NCBI GenBank assembly: GCA_043745295.1
Contig: JAYTTN010000746.1
Location: 1 to 43,326, forward strand
DNA length: 43,326 bases
DNA from: JALHQU01 sp043745295
GTDB taxonomy: Bacteria; Planctomycetota; Planctomycetia; Gemmatales; Gemmataceae
Direction: 5' to 3'
Part shown: piece after piece, positions 22,351 to 30,759 of the stretch
Layout of the letters: each line of letters opens with the position of its first letter
Numbering within the stretch: the first letter of the stretch is position 1
Translations under genes and position numbers: made by a program
The notes under the pieces: generated by a model
The model's database searches: none
What the model was told of the DNA's origin: nothing
The model's input: the letters and a program-made list of their open reading frames with translations, nothing else

Positions 22351-23739
22351 GTGGCGCAGATCCGCAAGAACGTGATGGTCGGCACTCACATGGGCAAGTT
22401 GCAGTTGCTCGGGCAGGCCAGCTTCTCCACCTACGTCGAGTGGCTGGGGAACCGCGTGTTCCACATCCCGGACGACGCCCAGCGGTCGCTGGCGAAGGGG
22501 AAGGACGAGCGGTCCACGATGGACCTCCTCCAGGACGACAAGGTCCACACGACGCCCCGGATGGTGAAGCTGGTGGAGTTCTACGAGCACGTCATCAAGT
22601 TGAACAAGCAGGGGATGAACGGCGAGGGCTTCCTGGGAACGATCCAGTTAGTGGTTCCCATCGACTTCAAGGGGGCCAAGGTGCAGTACCGGGAAGGGGA
22701 CGAGGGCGACGGCGACACCCGGTTCGCCGTGCTGACGGCCAAGACCGCGCACAAGGAAGCGCTGTTCTTCGTCGGCGACGGCCAAGGGCGGCTGGTCGGA
22801 CTGTTCAGCCTGGAGCGGTCGGTCGAGGAGAAGATCGACCAGCTCGAGAAGGACATCAAGAAGTTGTCCAAGTCGGGCGCGGACACCACCGCCGCGATGC
22901 AGGCGCTGGCTCTCGCCAAGTCGTTCCGCGATGAAGTCCACCGCTTCTTGAGCGCGAACCAGCTGGCGTTCGTCTGCTACGTCGGGGGGATCGCCGCCGA
23001 CGGCACCGTGACCGGTCTCGACACGGAGGCCCAGAAACGACTTTACATCGAAGGCAACGCCCTCAACAGTCACGCGAGTAAGGAAGAGGTCGTCAAGTAC
23101 GAGAGCTTCTCCCCGGTGATCGTCCGGCTGATCGAACTGCGCAGCCTGATCGGGTTCATGCACGCGGAGTACATCGAGGACGACTCGAAGTCGATCGGCC
23201 TGAACTCGCCGCGGGTGTTCACCCTCAGCACGCTGACCCGCACGTACTCGCTGTCTCTGATCGACATCGACAACCCGATCCGCCTCTCGACCGACAAAGT
23301 ATTCGACCCGGTCGGCGTCCGCGCCAACTTCGGCCGACGGTACTGGGAAAAGGTGCAGGAACTGTTCGGCCAGAAGTGGACACGGCCGGACCTGTCGCAG
23401 GCCGAGCGGACGAAATACCTCCAGGAACACCGGAAGAAGAAGACCGTGTACTTCTCCGCGATCTTCCTCGACGCGCTGGGGCGGCTCGGCTTCCAGGCCG
23501 GCAACCACCGCAGCTGGCAGGCGGACGCGGACCTCGGTTTTCTCGACGCCCTGGCGCGGCTGGACTACGACCCGGCGGTCGAGACGGTGTGGCAAGGCAT
23601 GATGATGAAGAAGTCGTCGAAGGGCGACGAGGACGACGGCTTCGGGTGGGTGTTCAACAACGTCAAGGACTCGGCCGTGAAGGTGTTCAAACACCTGCTC
23701 CGGGCGGTCGGCCTCGACAACCCCGACCCGGCCGAATGA
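22351..23739 (+). CDS. DndB-like DGQHR-family protein with DGQGR motif
   Basis: A 462-residue protein starting at GTG. 'FFVGDGQGRLVGLFSLE' places the signature at D143-G-Q-G-R147, with the usual His replaced by Gly. The helices after it (about 155-200: EKIDQLEKDIKKLSK and following) are strongly coiled-coil like. 'ALNSHASKEEVVKYESFSPV' (about 237-256) corresponds to the second DGQHR-family motif and DndB-type C-terminal region. The C-terminal half (about 260-462) is helical with charged Lys/Asp-rich tails. DndB represses and regulates DNA phosphorothioation operons in known systems; this protein is longer than the other two DGQHR proteins in the window. It follows the sigma factor and probably shares its promoter. 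A regulator or modification-sensing role is inferred; phosphorothioation genes dndA, C, D and E are not present. Confidence 0.72.
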   Translation: MAQIRKNVMVGTHMGKLQLLGQASFSTYVEWLGNRVFHIPDDAQRSLAKGKDERSTMDLLQDDKVHTTPRMVKLVEFYEHVIKLNKQGMNGEGFLGTIQLVVPIDFKGAKVQYREGDEGDGDTRFAVLTAKTAHKEALFFVGDGQGRLVGLFSLERSVEEKIDQLEKDIKKLSKSGADTTAAMQALALAKSFRDEVHRFLSANQLAFVCYVGGIAADGTVTGLDTEAQKRLYIEGNALNSHASKEEVVKYESFSPVIVRLIELRSLIGFMHAEYIEDDSKSIGLNSPRVFTLSTLTRTYSLSLIDIDNPIRLSTDKVFDPVGVRANFGRRYWEKVQELFGQKWTRPDLSQAERTKYLQEHRKKKTVYFSAIFLDALGRLGFQAGNHRSWQADADLGFLDALARLDYDPAVETVWQGMMMKKSSKGDEDDGFGWVFNNVKDSAVKVFKHLLRAVGLDNPDPAE

Positions 23740-23779
23740 CCTCACCGAAGGTCGGGCCACTCGTGCGTTCGGACGCCGG

Positions 23780-23800
23780 GTGGCCGGTGTGCCCGGCCAC
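23780..23800. terminator. Hairpin between convergent genes
   Basis: GTGGCCGG (23780-23787) pairs with 23793-23800 around a 5-base loop, immediately beside the stop of the SDR gene. It probably serves as terminator for both converging genes. Confidence 0.6.
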
Positions 23801-24595
23801 TCACCAGTGCATGACGAAGCCGCCGTCGACGTTGACGGTCTGGCCGGTCACCTGGGCGGCGCGGTCGGACGACAGGAACACGACCATCGCCGCCACGTCC
23901 TCCGGCGACTGCCACCGGCCGAGGGGCACGGCGGCGCGGATCTTCCGCTCCGCCCACTCGTCGTACCCGACCCGTTCGGCGGCGGGCGCTTGGTCGTGCC
24001 AGGCCTGCCACACCGACCGGTTGAGCGGCGTCGGCACCATGCCGGGACAGACCGTGTTGACGCGAACCCCGTGCGGGGCCAGATCCTTGGCCATGCACTG
24101 GGCGAAGTTGATGGTCGCCGCCTTGCTGGCGCTGTACGGCGGGTCGGTCTGCGAGCCGATCTGCCCGGCCACCGAGGCCAGGAACACGAACGTCCCCCGC
24201 CCGGCGCGGACCATGTGCGGGGCGACGGCGTGCGCGACGTTCACCGTCCCCAGCACGTTCACCGCCAAGACCCGCGGCCAGTCGGCCGGCGACAGCTTGG
24301 TGAACGGGAAACCGAACTTGCCCGACCCGATGGCGGCGCAGTGGACGACGTGGTCGATGCCTCCGACTGCCACGGCGCGGCTGACGGCGTCGAAATCGGT
24401 GACATCGACGACCGTTCCGGCGGCCGCGACCGCGTACTCCGTGGCGAGTTCCTCGGCCACCCGCAGTACGGCCGGGTCGCGGTCCCACAGTTGCAGCGAA
24501 CACAGCTCCGCGGCGAACGCCCGCGCCGCAGCCAGCCCGATCCCGCTCGCCGCGCCGGTGACGAGCGCCGTGTGCCCTTCCAGATGCAGGTTCAT
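23801..24595 (-). CDS. SDR-family NAD(P)-dependent oxidoreductase
   Basis: A 264-residue protein of classical short-chain dehydrogenase size. TGAASGIG near residues 13-20 is the dinucleotide-binding motif. NVLGTVNVA carries the structural Asn, and S-V-A-G... with Y-S-A-S-K supplies the catalytic Ser, Tyr and Lys. CPGMVPTPLN is the substrate loop and 'VTGQTVNVDGGFVMHW' the C-terminal signature. The acidic residue after the second strand (WDRD) favours NAD over NADP. It oxidises or reduces a hydroxyl or keto substrate in the cytosol; the substrate cannot be told from sequence. The start at 24595 opens just before the first beta-strand (MNLHLEGHTALVTG). Confidence 0.9.
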   Translation of the reverse strand: MNLHLEGHTALVTGAASGIGLAAARAFAAELCSLQLWDRDPAVLRVAEELATEYAVAAAGTVVDVTDFDAVSRAVAVGGIDHVVHCAAIGSGKFGFPFTKLSPADWPRVLAVNVLGTVNVAHAVAPHMVRAGRGTFVFLASVAGQIGSQTDPPYSASKAATINFAQCMAKDLAPHGVRVNTVCPGMVPTPLNRSVWQAWHDQAPAAERVGYDEWAERKIRAAVPLGRWQSPEDVAAMVVFLSSDRAAQVTGQTVNVDGGFVMHW

Positions 24596-24666
24596 GGTCC
24601 GTCCTCCGCGCTCCGAATGTCCGAGGTGTTCTACGGCCGGCGTGTGCCGAGGTTTTTCGGCACACG

Positions 24667-24703
24667 CCCCGGCCTCTCTCCAGGAATGGAGAGGGGTGTT
24701 CAA
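24667..24703. repeat. Short palindromic element overlapping the dtd stop codon
   Basis: An imperfect 10-base stem (24673-24682 with 24687-24696) with a GGAA loop is followed by TGTTCAA. The same core, AATGGAGAGGGG then TGTTCAA, appears in the long inverted repeat at 43181-43326. It includes the stop codon of the dtd gene and could act as its terminator. Confidence 0.6.
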
Positions 24704-25158
24704 GGGCGGGACGTGGCATCCGACGACTCCAGCACCAGCGTGACGGGGCCGTCGTTGGTCAGGCTCACCTGCATGTCCGCCCCGAACCGGCCGGTGGCGA
24801 CCGGCACCCCCAGCGCGCGGAGGGCGTCGGCCAGCTCCGCGACGAGCGGTTCCGCCACCTCCGGCCGGGCCGCGCCGAGAAAGCTCGGCCGTCGGCCCTT
24901 CTGGCAGTCGGCATACAGGGTGAAGTTGCTGACGAGCAACACTCCGCCGGTGATGTCCAGAACCGACAGATTCATCTTGCCGTCGGCGTCCGGGAAGCAG
25001 CGGAGGTGGGCGACTTTCTCCGCCAACCAGCTCGCGTCTTTCGCCGTGTCGGTCGGGGCGATGCCGACGAGCGCGAGCCAGCCGCGCCGGATGTCCCCGA
25101 CCGTTTGCCCATCCGCCGCGACCCGCGCGGCCGACACCCGCTGGAGAATGACCCGCAT
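24700..25158 (-). CDS. dtd: D-aminoacyl-tRNA deacylase (Dtd)
   Basis: A 152-residue protein, the usual DTD length. The start 'MRVILQRVSAARVAADGQ' matches the family opening. 'LVSNFTLYADCQKGRRPSF' carries the S-x-F-T-L-Y-A-D signature with the active-site Thr. 'VSLTNDGPVTLVLES' is the conserved Gly-cisPro loop (N-D-G-P-V-T). The enzyme cuts D-amino acids and glycine mis-charged on tRNA, releasing free tRNA in the cytosol (established for the family). A C-terminal tail of about 8 residues (SSDATSRP) runs into a short palindromic repeat. It is transcribed in the same direction as the SDR gene but separated by about 100 bases, so it is not clearly co-transcribed. Confidence 0.95.
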   Translation of the reverse strand: MRVILQRVSAARVAADGQTVGDIRRGWLALVGIAPTDTAKDASWLAEKVAHLRCFPDADGKMNLSVLDITGGVLLVSNFTLYADCQKGRRPSFLGAARPEVAEPLVAELADALRALGVPVATGRFGADMQVSLTNDGPVTLVLESSDATSRP

Positions 25159-25272
25159 GGCGTTCCGCTACTGACATGGGGAAGGGTCCGTATCGCGGGT
25201 ATCATACCGCGAACTCAACTTCTCGCGGCACCAGTTTCCCAGCCGGTGAGCGCCACCCCCGGAGCCGCCGTC

Positions 25273-25542
25273 ATGGGCATGCAGGATTTCACCCGCAGTC
25301 AGCAGGGCATCATCAAGCGGTACTACGACAACATCGACGGCATCTCGCTCCAGAAGCTGGGCGAGCTGGTCACGGAGCTGTACCTCGCCGAGGGCAAGAA
25401 GCGCGAGAAGCTGTGGAAGACGGCGGTGTCGGCCATGCAGAAGCTGGGCGTGCCGCAGACCCGCATCGACCTGCTGGTGGCCAAGAACAGCCCGGAGGCG
25501 CTGGCCGGCCTGGTGAAGGAAATTCAGTCCCAGCAGGGGTGA
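25273..25542 (+). CDS. Conserved small helical protein of unknown function
   Basis: An 89-residue, entirely helical, charged protein: 'FTRSQQGIIKRYYDNIDGIS', then 'LQKLGELVTELYLAEGKKRE' and 'MQKLGVPQTRIDLLVAKNSP'. It has no signal peptide or Cys/His sites. This kind of short protein is recurrent in planctomycetes and related phyla and is known only as hypothetical. The start at 25273 follows GGAG at 25261-25264 with good spacing; an internal Met two codons later is an alternative. It precedes the first beta-propeller gene by 80 bases on the same strand. Confidence 0.75.
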   Translation: MGMQDFTRSQQGIIKRYYDNIDGISLQKLGELVTELYLAEGKKREKLWKTAVSAMQKLGVPQTRIDLLVAKNSPEALAGLVKEIQSQQG

Positions 25543-25623
25543 ATCCCGCCGGCGATCCGGCCGTCTACAATTCGCGAGCCGACTCCGCGATTCTTCCACC
25601 CCTCCGTTACGAGGTGCCGACGC

Positions 25624-26934
25624 ATGCGTTTCCGGATCGTGTCCGCGATCAGTGCCGTCCTCATGACCGCCGCCGCCGTCCCGGCCGCCGACTGGCCGCA
25701 GTGGCGGGGGCCGAACCGCGACGGCGCGTCGGCCGAGACGGGGCTGCTGAAGGCGTGGCCGAAAGAGGGGCCGAAACTGGCGTGGAAGGTCGAGGACGCG
25801 ACCGCCGTCGGCACCGGCTACGGCAGCCCGGCCGTAGTCGGCGACAAGGTGTACCTTTTCGGCGGCGACGGGGCGAAGAAGGAGGCCAAGGAGTTCTGCA
25901 CCTGCCTGAGCGCGAAAGACGGGTCGAAGGTGTGGCAGACGCCGGTCGCCACCAGCGGCGGCAGTTTCCTGGACATGTGGGGCGGCGGGCCGCGGGCCAC
26001 CCCCACGGTGGACGGCGACCGCCTGTACGTCCTCGGCGCGATGGGCGACCTGACTTGCCTGATGACGGCCGACGGCAAGGTGCAGTGGTCGAAGAACCTG
26101 ATCGAGGACCTCGGCGGGGTGGTGCCGGCCAAGGGGCCGTGGTGGGGGTTCAGCGAAAGTCCGCTGGTGGACGGCGAGAACGTCGTCGTCACGCCCGGCG
26201 GCAAGGGCGGCGTCACGGCGCTCGACAAGAAGACCGGCAAAGTGGCGTGGGTGTGCGCGGCGGTGACGGACGACCCCGGCTACTCGTCGCTCGTCGTCGC
26301 TGACATCGGCGGGGTGCGGCAGTACGTGCAGCAGACGGCGAAGTCGGCCGTCGGCGTGCGGGCGAAGGACGGCAAGCTGCTGTGGCAGGCGGGCGAGATC
26401 AAGCGGGCGACCGCCGTCATCCCGACGCCCGTCGTGGCCGACGGGTACGCCTTCTTCACCGCCGGGTACGGGGCCGGGTGCGAGGCGTTCAAACTGACCC
26501 AGGACGGCGACGGCACGAAGGCGACCAAGGTGTACTCGGACAACCACGTCCTGGCCAATCACCACGGCGGCGTGGTCCGCGTCGGCGACTACCTGTACGG
26601 CCACAGCGACGCGCGGGGCGGGGTGAACGCCTGGGTCTGCTTCGACTTCAAGAAGGGGCCGGACGCGCCGGCGTGGAAGGACGCCGGCGTCGGCAAGGGG
26701 TCGGTGACGCTGGCCGACGGGCTGCTGTACTGCTTCGCCGAGAAGGACGGCACCCTGGCGCTGGTGAAGGCCAGTCCGGAGAAGTACGAGGAGGTCAGCA
26801 AGTTCGCCATTCCGACCAAGAGCAAGCTGCGGCCGGGGCAGGGCATGATCTGGGCGCACCCGGTCATCGCCAACGGTAAGCTGTACCTGCGGGACTACGA
26901 GAAGCTGTTCGCGTTCGACATCGCGGCCGAGTGA
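25624..26934 (+). CDS. Secreted PQQ-type beta-propeller protein (BamB-like)
   Basis: A 436-residue protein. The signal peptide (1-22) is followed directly by 'DWPQWRGPNRDG', the planctomycete quinoprotein opening. The remainder is a PQQ-like propeller with repeats such as GSPAVVGDKVYLFGG, DGSKVWQTPVAT, GPRATPTVDGDRLYVLG, ADGKVQWSKNL and KTGKVAWVCA. It lacks an obvious dehydrogenase Ca/PQQ acidic triad, so it is likely a structural or substrate-binding propeller rather than an active PQQ enzyme. Located in the periplasm or on the surface. First of three related propellers within 7 kb on the same strand. Confidence 0.85.
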   Translation: MRFRIVSAISAVLMTAAAVPAADWPQWRGPNRDGASAETGLLKAWPKEGPKLAWKVEDATAVGTGYGSPAVVGDKVYLFGGDGAKKEAKEFCTCLSAKDGSKVWQTPVATSGGSFLDMWGGGPRATPTVDGDRLYVLGAMGDLTCLMTADGKVQWSKNLIEDLGGVVPAKGPWWGFSESPLVDGENVVVTPGGKGGVTALDKKTGKVAWVCAAVTDDPGYSSLVVADIGGVRQYVQQTAKSAVGVRAKDGKLLWQAGEIKRATAVIPTPVVADGYAFFTAGYGAGCEAFKLTQDGDGTKATKVYSDNHVLANHHGGVVRVGDYLYGHSDARGGVNAWVCFDFKKGPDAPAWKDAGVGKGSVTLADGLLYCFAEKDGTLALVKASPEKYEEVSKFAIPTKSKLRPGQGMIWAHPVIANGKLYLRDYEKLFAFDIAAE

Positions 26935-26954
26935 TTCCGTGTAAGCCTTCCCGT

Positions 26955-26981
26955 CCGCCCGCGGTACAGCACCGCGGGCGG
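26955..26981 (+). terminator. GC-rich hairpin after the first propeller gene
   Basis: A perfect 11-base stem (26955-26965 with 26971-26981) with a 5-base loop lies 21 bases after the stop. A second small hairpin (27005-27011 with 27018-27024) follows just before the next start codon. Confidence 0.65.
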
Positions 26982-27032
26982 CGGCGTTTCGATCCGTCCT
27001 GTGGCACCGGCCTCCGAGCCGGTGTTCGACAC

Positions 27033-28250
27033 ATGCCCACGGCCGACCAACTGCGACTGCTGCGGAGCGTCCCCGTCACCCCGTTCTACCGGGCGAAGGG
27101 GGTGTCGCCGGCCGCCGTCGAAACGGCCGACGACTTCCGCCGGTTGCCGTTCACCACGAAGGCGGAGCTGGTCGCCGACCAAGCCGCGCACCCGCCCTAC
27201 GGGACGAACCTGAGCGGCGCGCCGACCGACTACTGCCGCGTTCACCAGACGTCCGGCACCAGCACCGGCCGGCCGCTGCGGTGGCTGGACACGCCGGCCA
27301 GTTGGGACTGGCTGCTCGACTGCTGGGCCGAGGGGTTCGCCGAGGACATCGGCCTGTCGCCGGCCGACCGGGTGTTCTTCCCGTTCTCGTTCGGACCGTT
27401 CCTGGGGTTCTGGGCCGGGTACGAGGCGCTCGCCCGGCGGGGCGCGTGGGTGATCCCCGGCGGCGGCATGACGACCGCCGCCCGGCTGCGGTACCTGCTC
27501 GAACACTCGGCCACGGTGGTCTGCTGCACCCCGACGTATGCCCTGCACATGGCCGAGGTCGCGGCGGCGGAGGGGCTGGACTTGGCCGGGTCGCCGGTCC
27601 GGGCGGTGGTGGTGGCCGGCGAACCGGGCGGCAGCATTCCCGCCACCCGCGCAATGATCGAAACCGCGTGGGGCGCGCGGGTGTTCGACCACTACGGCCT
27701 CACCGAAGTCGGGCCGGTGGCGTTCGAACTCGTCGAGACCCCGTCCCGACTCCGAGTGCTGACCGGCGCGCTGATCGTCGAGTGCCTGAAACCGGATTCG
27801 GATCGCGCCGTGCCGCGCGGCGAACTCGGCGAACTGGTGGTGACGAACCTCGGCCGACACGGGTCGCCGCTGATCCGCTACCGCACCGGCGATTTGGTGC
27901 GGCTGGAAGAATCCGGCGGGCAGTTGTTTCTCCGAGGTGGCGTTCTGGGCCGGGTGGACGATATGATCCACGTTCGCGGGAACAACGTGTACCCGGCGGC
28001 CATCGAGGCGATCCTCCGGCGGTTCCCCGACGTGGCCGAGTTCCGTATCGTGATCGACACCGCCCGCCCGCTGGCCGACCTGCGAATCGAGGTGGAACCG
28101 ACGCCGACGGCCGACGCCGACCGCCTCCGCGAGGCCGTCGCCGACGCCATCCGAACCGACCTGCTGTTCCGCGCCGCCGTGACGGCCGTTCCCCCCGGCA
28201 CCCTGCCCCGATTCGAGATGAAGGCGAAGCGCGTGGTGCGGATCGGTTAA
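27033..28250 (+). CDS. PaaK-like AMP-dependent ligase
   Basis: A 405-residue protein of the ANL superfamily, closest in plan to phenylacetate-CoA ligase (PaaK, about 430). 'QTSGTSTGRPLRWLDT' (72-87) is the nucleotide-binding P-loop, 'YGLTEVGP' the A5 motif, 'RYRTGDLV' the A7 motif (Y-x-T-G-D) and 'GRVDDMIHVRGNNVYPAAIE' the A8 hinge. 'LPRFEMKAKRVVRIG' contains the C-terminal A10 Lys near the end. It should adenylate an aromatic or aliphatic carboxylate and may transfer it to CoA. Start at ATG 27033; the longer frame upstream is Arg-rich and runs through two hairpins. It sits between two propeller genes. Confidence 0.85.
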   Translation: MPTADQLRLLRSVPVTPFYRAKGVSPAAVETADDFRRLPFTTKAELVADQAAHPPYGTNLSGAPTDYCRVHQTSGTSTGRPLRWLDTPASWDWLLDCWAEGFAEDIGLSPADRVFFPFSFGPFLGFWAGYEALARRGAWVIPGGGMTTAARLRYLLEHSATVVCCTPTYALHMAEVAAAEGLDLAGSPVRAVVVAGEPGGSIPATRAMIETAWGARVFDHYGLTEVGPVAFELVETPSRLRVLTGALIVECLKPDSDRAVPRGELGELVVTNLGRHGSPLIRYRTGDLVRLEESGGQLFLRGGVLGRVDDMIHVRGNNVYPAAIEAILRRFPDVAEFRIVIDTARPLADLRIEVEPTPTADADRLREAVADAIRTDLLFRAAVTAVPPGTLPRFEMKAKRVVRIG

Positions 28251-28254
28251 CTCC

Positions 28255-28322
28255 AAGGTAGTCCGCACGCTCCGCGTGCGGTCGGCCTGCTCTTCCCGCA
28301 CGCGGAGCGCGCGGACTACCTT
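28255..28322. repeat. 27-base intergenic inverted repeat with one mismatch
   Basis: 28255-28281 is the reverse complement of 28296-28322 except for one base. It lies 5 bases after the PaaK-like stop and 18 bases before the next start. The 14-base spacer makes a long hairpin. It resembles dispersed palindromes and may also act as terminator. Confidence 0.85.
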
Positions 28323-28340
28323 CTCGCCCGGAGCCTCTCC

Positions 28341-30659
28341 ATGACACGCTGGCTGCTGCCGCTCTTCCTCCTCGCCGCGACGGTGCCCGCCGCCATCGCC
28401 GCCGACTGGGTCCACTGGCGGGGGCCGGAGCAGACCGGCAACGCCGGCAAGGTCGGCCTGCCGGACACGTTCGACCTCGCCAAAGTGGGCGAGGGCAACT
28501 TGATCTGGAAAGTGCCGTTCGGCGGCCGCTCGGCCCCGCTGGTGATGAACGGCAAGCTGTTCGTCATCAACGGGTACGACCCGCGCCTGCCCACCGAGGG
28601 CGAGCGGATTCTGTGCTTCGACGCCGACACCGGCAAGAAGGAGTGGGAGTTCAAGTTCGGCGTGTTCCACTGCGACATCGTCAGCAGCCGGCTCGGGTGG
28701 ACGACGCTCACCGCCGACCCGGCGGCGGGGACCATTTTCGCCCACACCACCGGCGGCTTCCTGTTCTGCCTGGACGCCAAGACCGGCAAAGTGATCTGGC
28801 AGCGGCAACTGACCGAGGAGTTCGGCCGCGTCAGCGGGTACGGCGGGCGGCTGGCCTCCCCGATCTTCGACAGCGGGCTGGTCGTCGTCGGCGTGATCAG
28901 CAGCAGTTGGGGCGACCACGCCCGCGGCGGCAACCGGTTTTACGCCTTCGACGGCAAGACCGGCCAGGTGGCGTGGGTGCAGGAGGTGTCCACCCCGCAG
29001 CGGCCGATCCAAAGCACCTACTACTCGAACCCGGTGATCGCCGTCATCGACGGCCAGCGGCTGCTCCTCAGCGGCGGGGCCGACGGCGCGCTGCACGCCA
29101 TGAAGGTCCGCACCGGCGAGCTGGCGTGGACGTACCACTTCAGCGCCGGCATCGTCAACCCGTCGCCGGTGGTGGACGGCAACTTCGTCTACTGCTGCCA
29201 CGGCGAGGAGAACCCCGAGGGCGGCCCCATCGGTCGGGTCATCTGCCTGGACGCCGGCAAGGTGACGAACAAGAAGCCGAAGCTGGAATGGGAATACCGC
29301 AAGGCGAACCGGTTCGGCCTGGCCTCGCCGGCCCTGGCCGACGGCCGGCTGTACGTCCCCGACGACGGCGGCGAGCTGTTCTGCTTCGACGCCAAGAAGG
29401 GCAAGGTGCTGTGGAAGTACAAGTACGGCACCGTCGCGCGGGGCGCGCCGCTGGTGGCCGACGGCAAGCTGTACATCTTCGAGGTGAACGCCAAGCTGTC
29501 CGTCATCTCGCGGCTCGACAAAGGGGAGGAGCCGAACGAGGCGGACGTCGAGGAGTTCCGCTTCCGCACGCGAGGCGGCGTCGGCTTCCCGGAGACGAAC
29601 GGCACGCCCATCGCGGTGAACGGCAAACTGTACTTCCAGACCATCGAAGACCTGTACTGCGTCGGCGACCCGAAGGCGAAGCCGGTGGCGGTGGCGTACA
29701 AGCCGCTGCCGGCCGAGACGCCGTTCGCCCAGAACAAGATCGCCGGCGCGCGGCTGTACCCGGCCGACGTGTCGGTGAAGCCGGGCGAGACGGTCCAGTT
29801 CGAGGTGATTTACTTCGACGAGAACGGCCGCACGGTGAAGGACAACCGGCCGTCGCCGCCGAGCAAGTGGACGCTCGCCCTGCCGCCGAAGACGCCGGCC
29901 GGCGCGCAGCCGCCGGCCCTGGCCGGCAAGCTGGAGGACGGCACCCTGACCGTCGCCCCGCAGCCCGGCAGCCAGCAGGGGTACGTCGAGTTCGAGTGCG
30001 GGGTGAAGGCCCGCGCCCGCGTGCGGGTGGTGGCCCAACTGCCGTACCGGCAGGACTTCGAGAAGGTGCCGGTCGGGGCCGTCCCCGGCGGGTGGGTGAA
30101 CGCCCAGGCCAAGTTCGCGGTCGAGGAAGTCGGCCCGGACAAGGCGAAGGTGCTGACCAAGGTGAACGCCAGCCCGAACCCGCTGCTCGCCCGCTCGACG
30201 ACGTACATCACGGGGCCGAGCAGCACGGCGTACACCATCCAGTGCGACATGACCGGGTCGATGGTCGGCGACAAGCTGCCGGACATGGGCGTGGTGGCCA
30301 ACCGCTACCTGCTCACCCTGGACGGCAAGACGGACACCGCCGCCGGCGGCCGCACACTGCGGATCGTGTCGTGGGAGGCCCGCAACCGGGTGAACGTCGC
30401 CGTCCCGCTGAACTGGGCACCGGGCACCTGGTACGCGCTGAAACTGTCCGTCGAGGTGACGGGCGGGAAGGGACTGGTCCGAGGCAAGGCGTGGGACCGC
30501 ACCCGGCCGGAACCGGACAAGTGGACGGTCGAGTACACCGACCCTAACCCGAACGTGGAAGGGGCCGCCGGCCTGTACGGGTACATCACCAACGCCGGCA
30601 ACCCCGCGACGGCCTCGACCATCTACTACGACAACCTGATCGTCGCCCCGACGAAATGA
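28341..30659 (+). CDS. Large secreted PQQ-type beta-propeller protein with C-terminal beta-sandwich domains
   Basis: A 772-residue protein. The signal peptide (1-21) is followed by 'DWVHWRGPEQTG'. Residues about 30-440 form the propeller, with blades such as VPFGGRSAPLVMNGKLFVING, DADTGKKEWEFKFG, DAKTGKVIWQRQL and DGKTGQVAWVQEV. Residues about 460-560 look like an Ig-like domain ('PADVSVKPGETVQFEVIYFDENG'). Residues about 570-772 form a jelly-roll-like domain ('YRQDFEKVPVGAVPGGWV' to 'IYYDNLIVAP'). The combination suggests binding of a polymer or sugar in the periplasm. No obvious catalytic residues are recognised. Confidence 0.83.
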   Translation: MTRWLLPLFLLAATVPAAIAADWVHWRGPEQTGNAGKVGLPDTFDLAKVGEGNLIWKVPFGGRSAPLVMNGKLFVINGYDPRLPTEGERILCFDADTGKKEWEFKFGVFHCDIVSSRLGWTTLTADPAAGTIFAHTTGGFLFCLDAKTGKVIWQRQLTEEFGRVSGYGGRLASPIFDSGLVVVGVISSSWGDHARGGNRFYAFDGKTGQVAWVQEVSTPQRPIQSTYYSNPVIAVIDGQRLLLSGGADGALHAMKVRTGELAWTYHFSAGIVNPSPVVDGNFVYCCHGEENPEGGPIGRVICLDAGKVTNKKPKLEWEYRKANRFGLASPALADGRLYVPDDGGELFCFDAKKGKVLWKYKYGTVARGAPLVADGKLYIFEVNAKLSVISRLDKGEEPNEADVEEFRFRTRGGVGFPETNGTPIAVNGKLYFQTIEDLYCVGDPKAKPVAVAYKPLPAETPFAQNKIAGARLYPADVSVKPGETVQFEVIYFDENGRTVKDNRPSPPSKWTLALPPKTPAGAQPPALAGKLEDGTLTVAPQPGSQQGYVEFECGVKARARVRVVAQLPYRQDFEKVPVGAVPGGWVNAQAKFAVEEVGPDKAKVLTKVNASPNPLLARSTTYITGPSSTAYTIQCDMTGSMVGDKLPDMGVVANRYLLTLDGKTDTAAGGRTLRIVSWEARNRVNVAVPLNWAPGTWYALKLSVEVTGGKGLVRGKAWDRTRPEPDKWTVEYTDPNPNVEGAAGLYGYITNAGNPATASTIYYDNLIVAPTK

Positions 30660-30663
30660 CTGC

Positions 30664-30727
30664 GTAGGGGCACCCCTCGTGGGTGCCCGCCACCGCGTGC
30701 GAGGGCACCCGCAAGGGGTGCCCCTAC
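30664..30727. repeat. 25-base intergenic inverted repeat with two mismatches
   Basis: 30664-30688 is complementary to 30703-30727 with two mismatches. Its arms share GTAGGGGCACCCC with the element at 37367-37428, so both belong to one family. Placed between the second and third propeller genes. Confidence 0.85.
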
Positions 30728-30759
30728 CTGAATACAACCCGACCCCCCAGGGACTCCCC

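Noticed and set aside
16069..23739. Phosphorothioation (Dnd) system
   Set aside because: DndB-like proteins are present, but no DndA, DndC, DndD or DndE homologue; the transglycosylase points to deazaguanine chemistry instead.
15300..25200. PreQ0 biosynthesis genes (folE, queD, queE, queC) within the island
   Set aside because: None recognised on either strand; the precursor would have to come from genes elsewhere.
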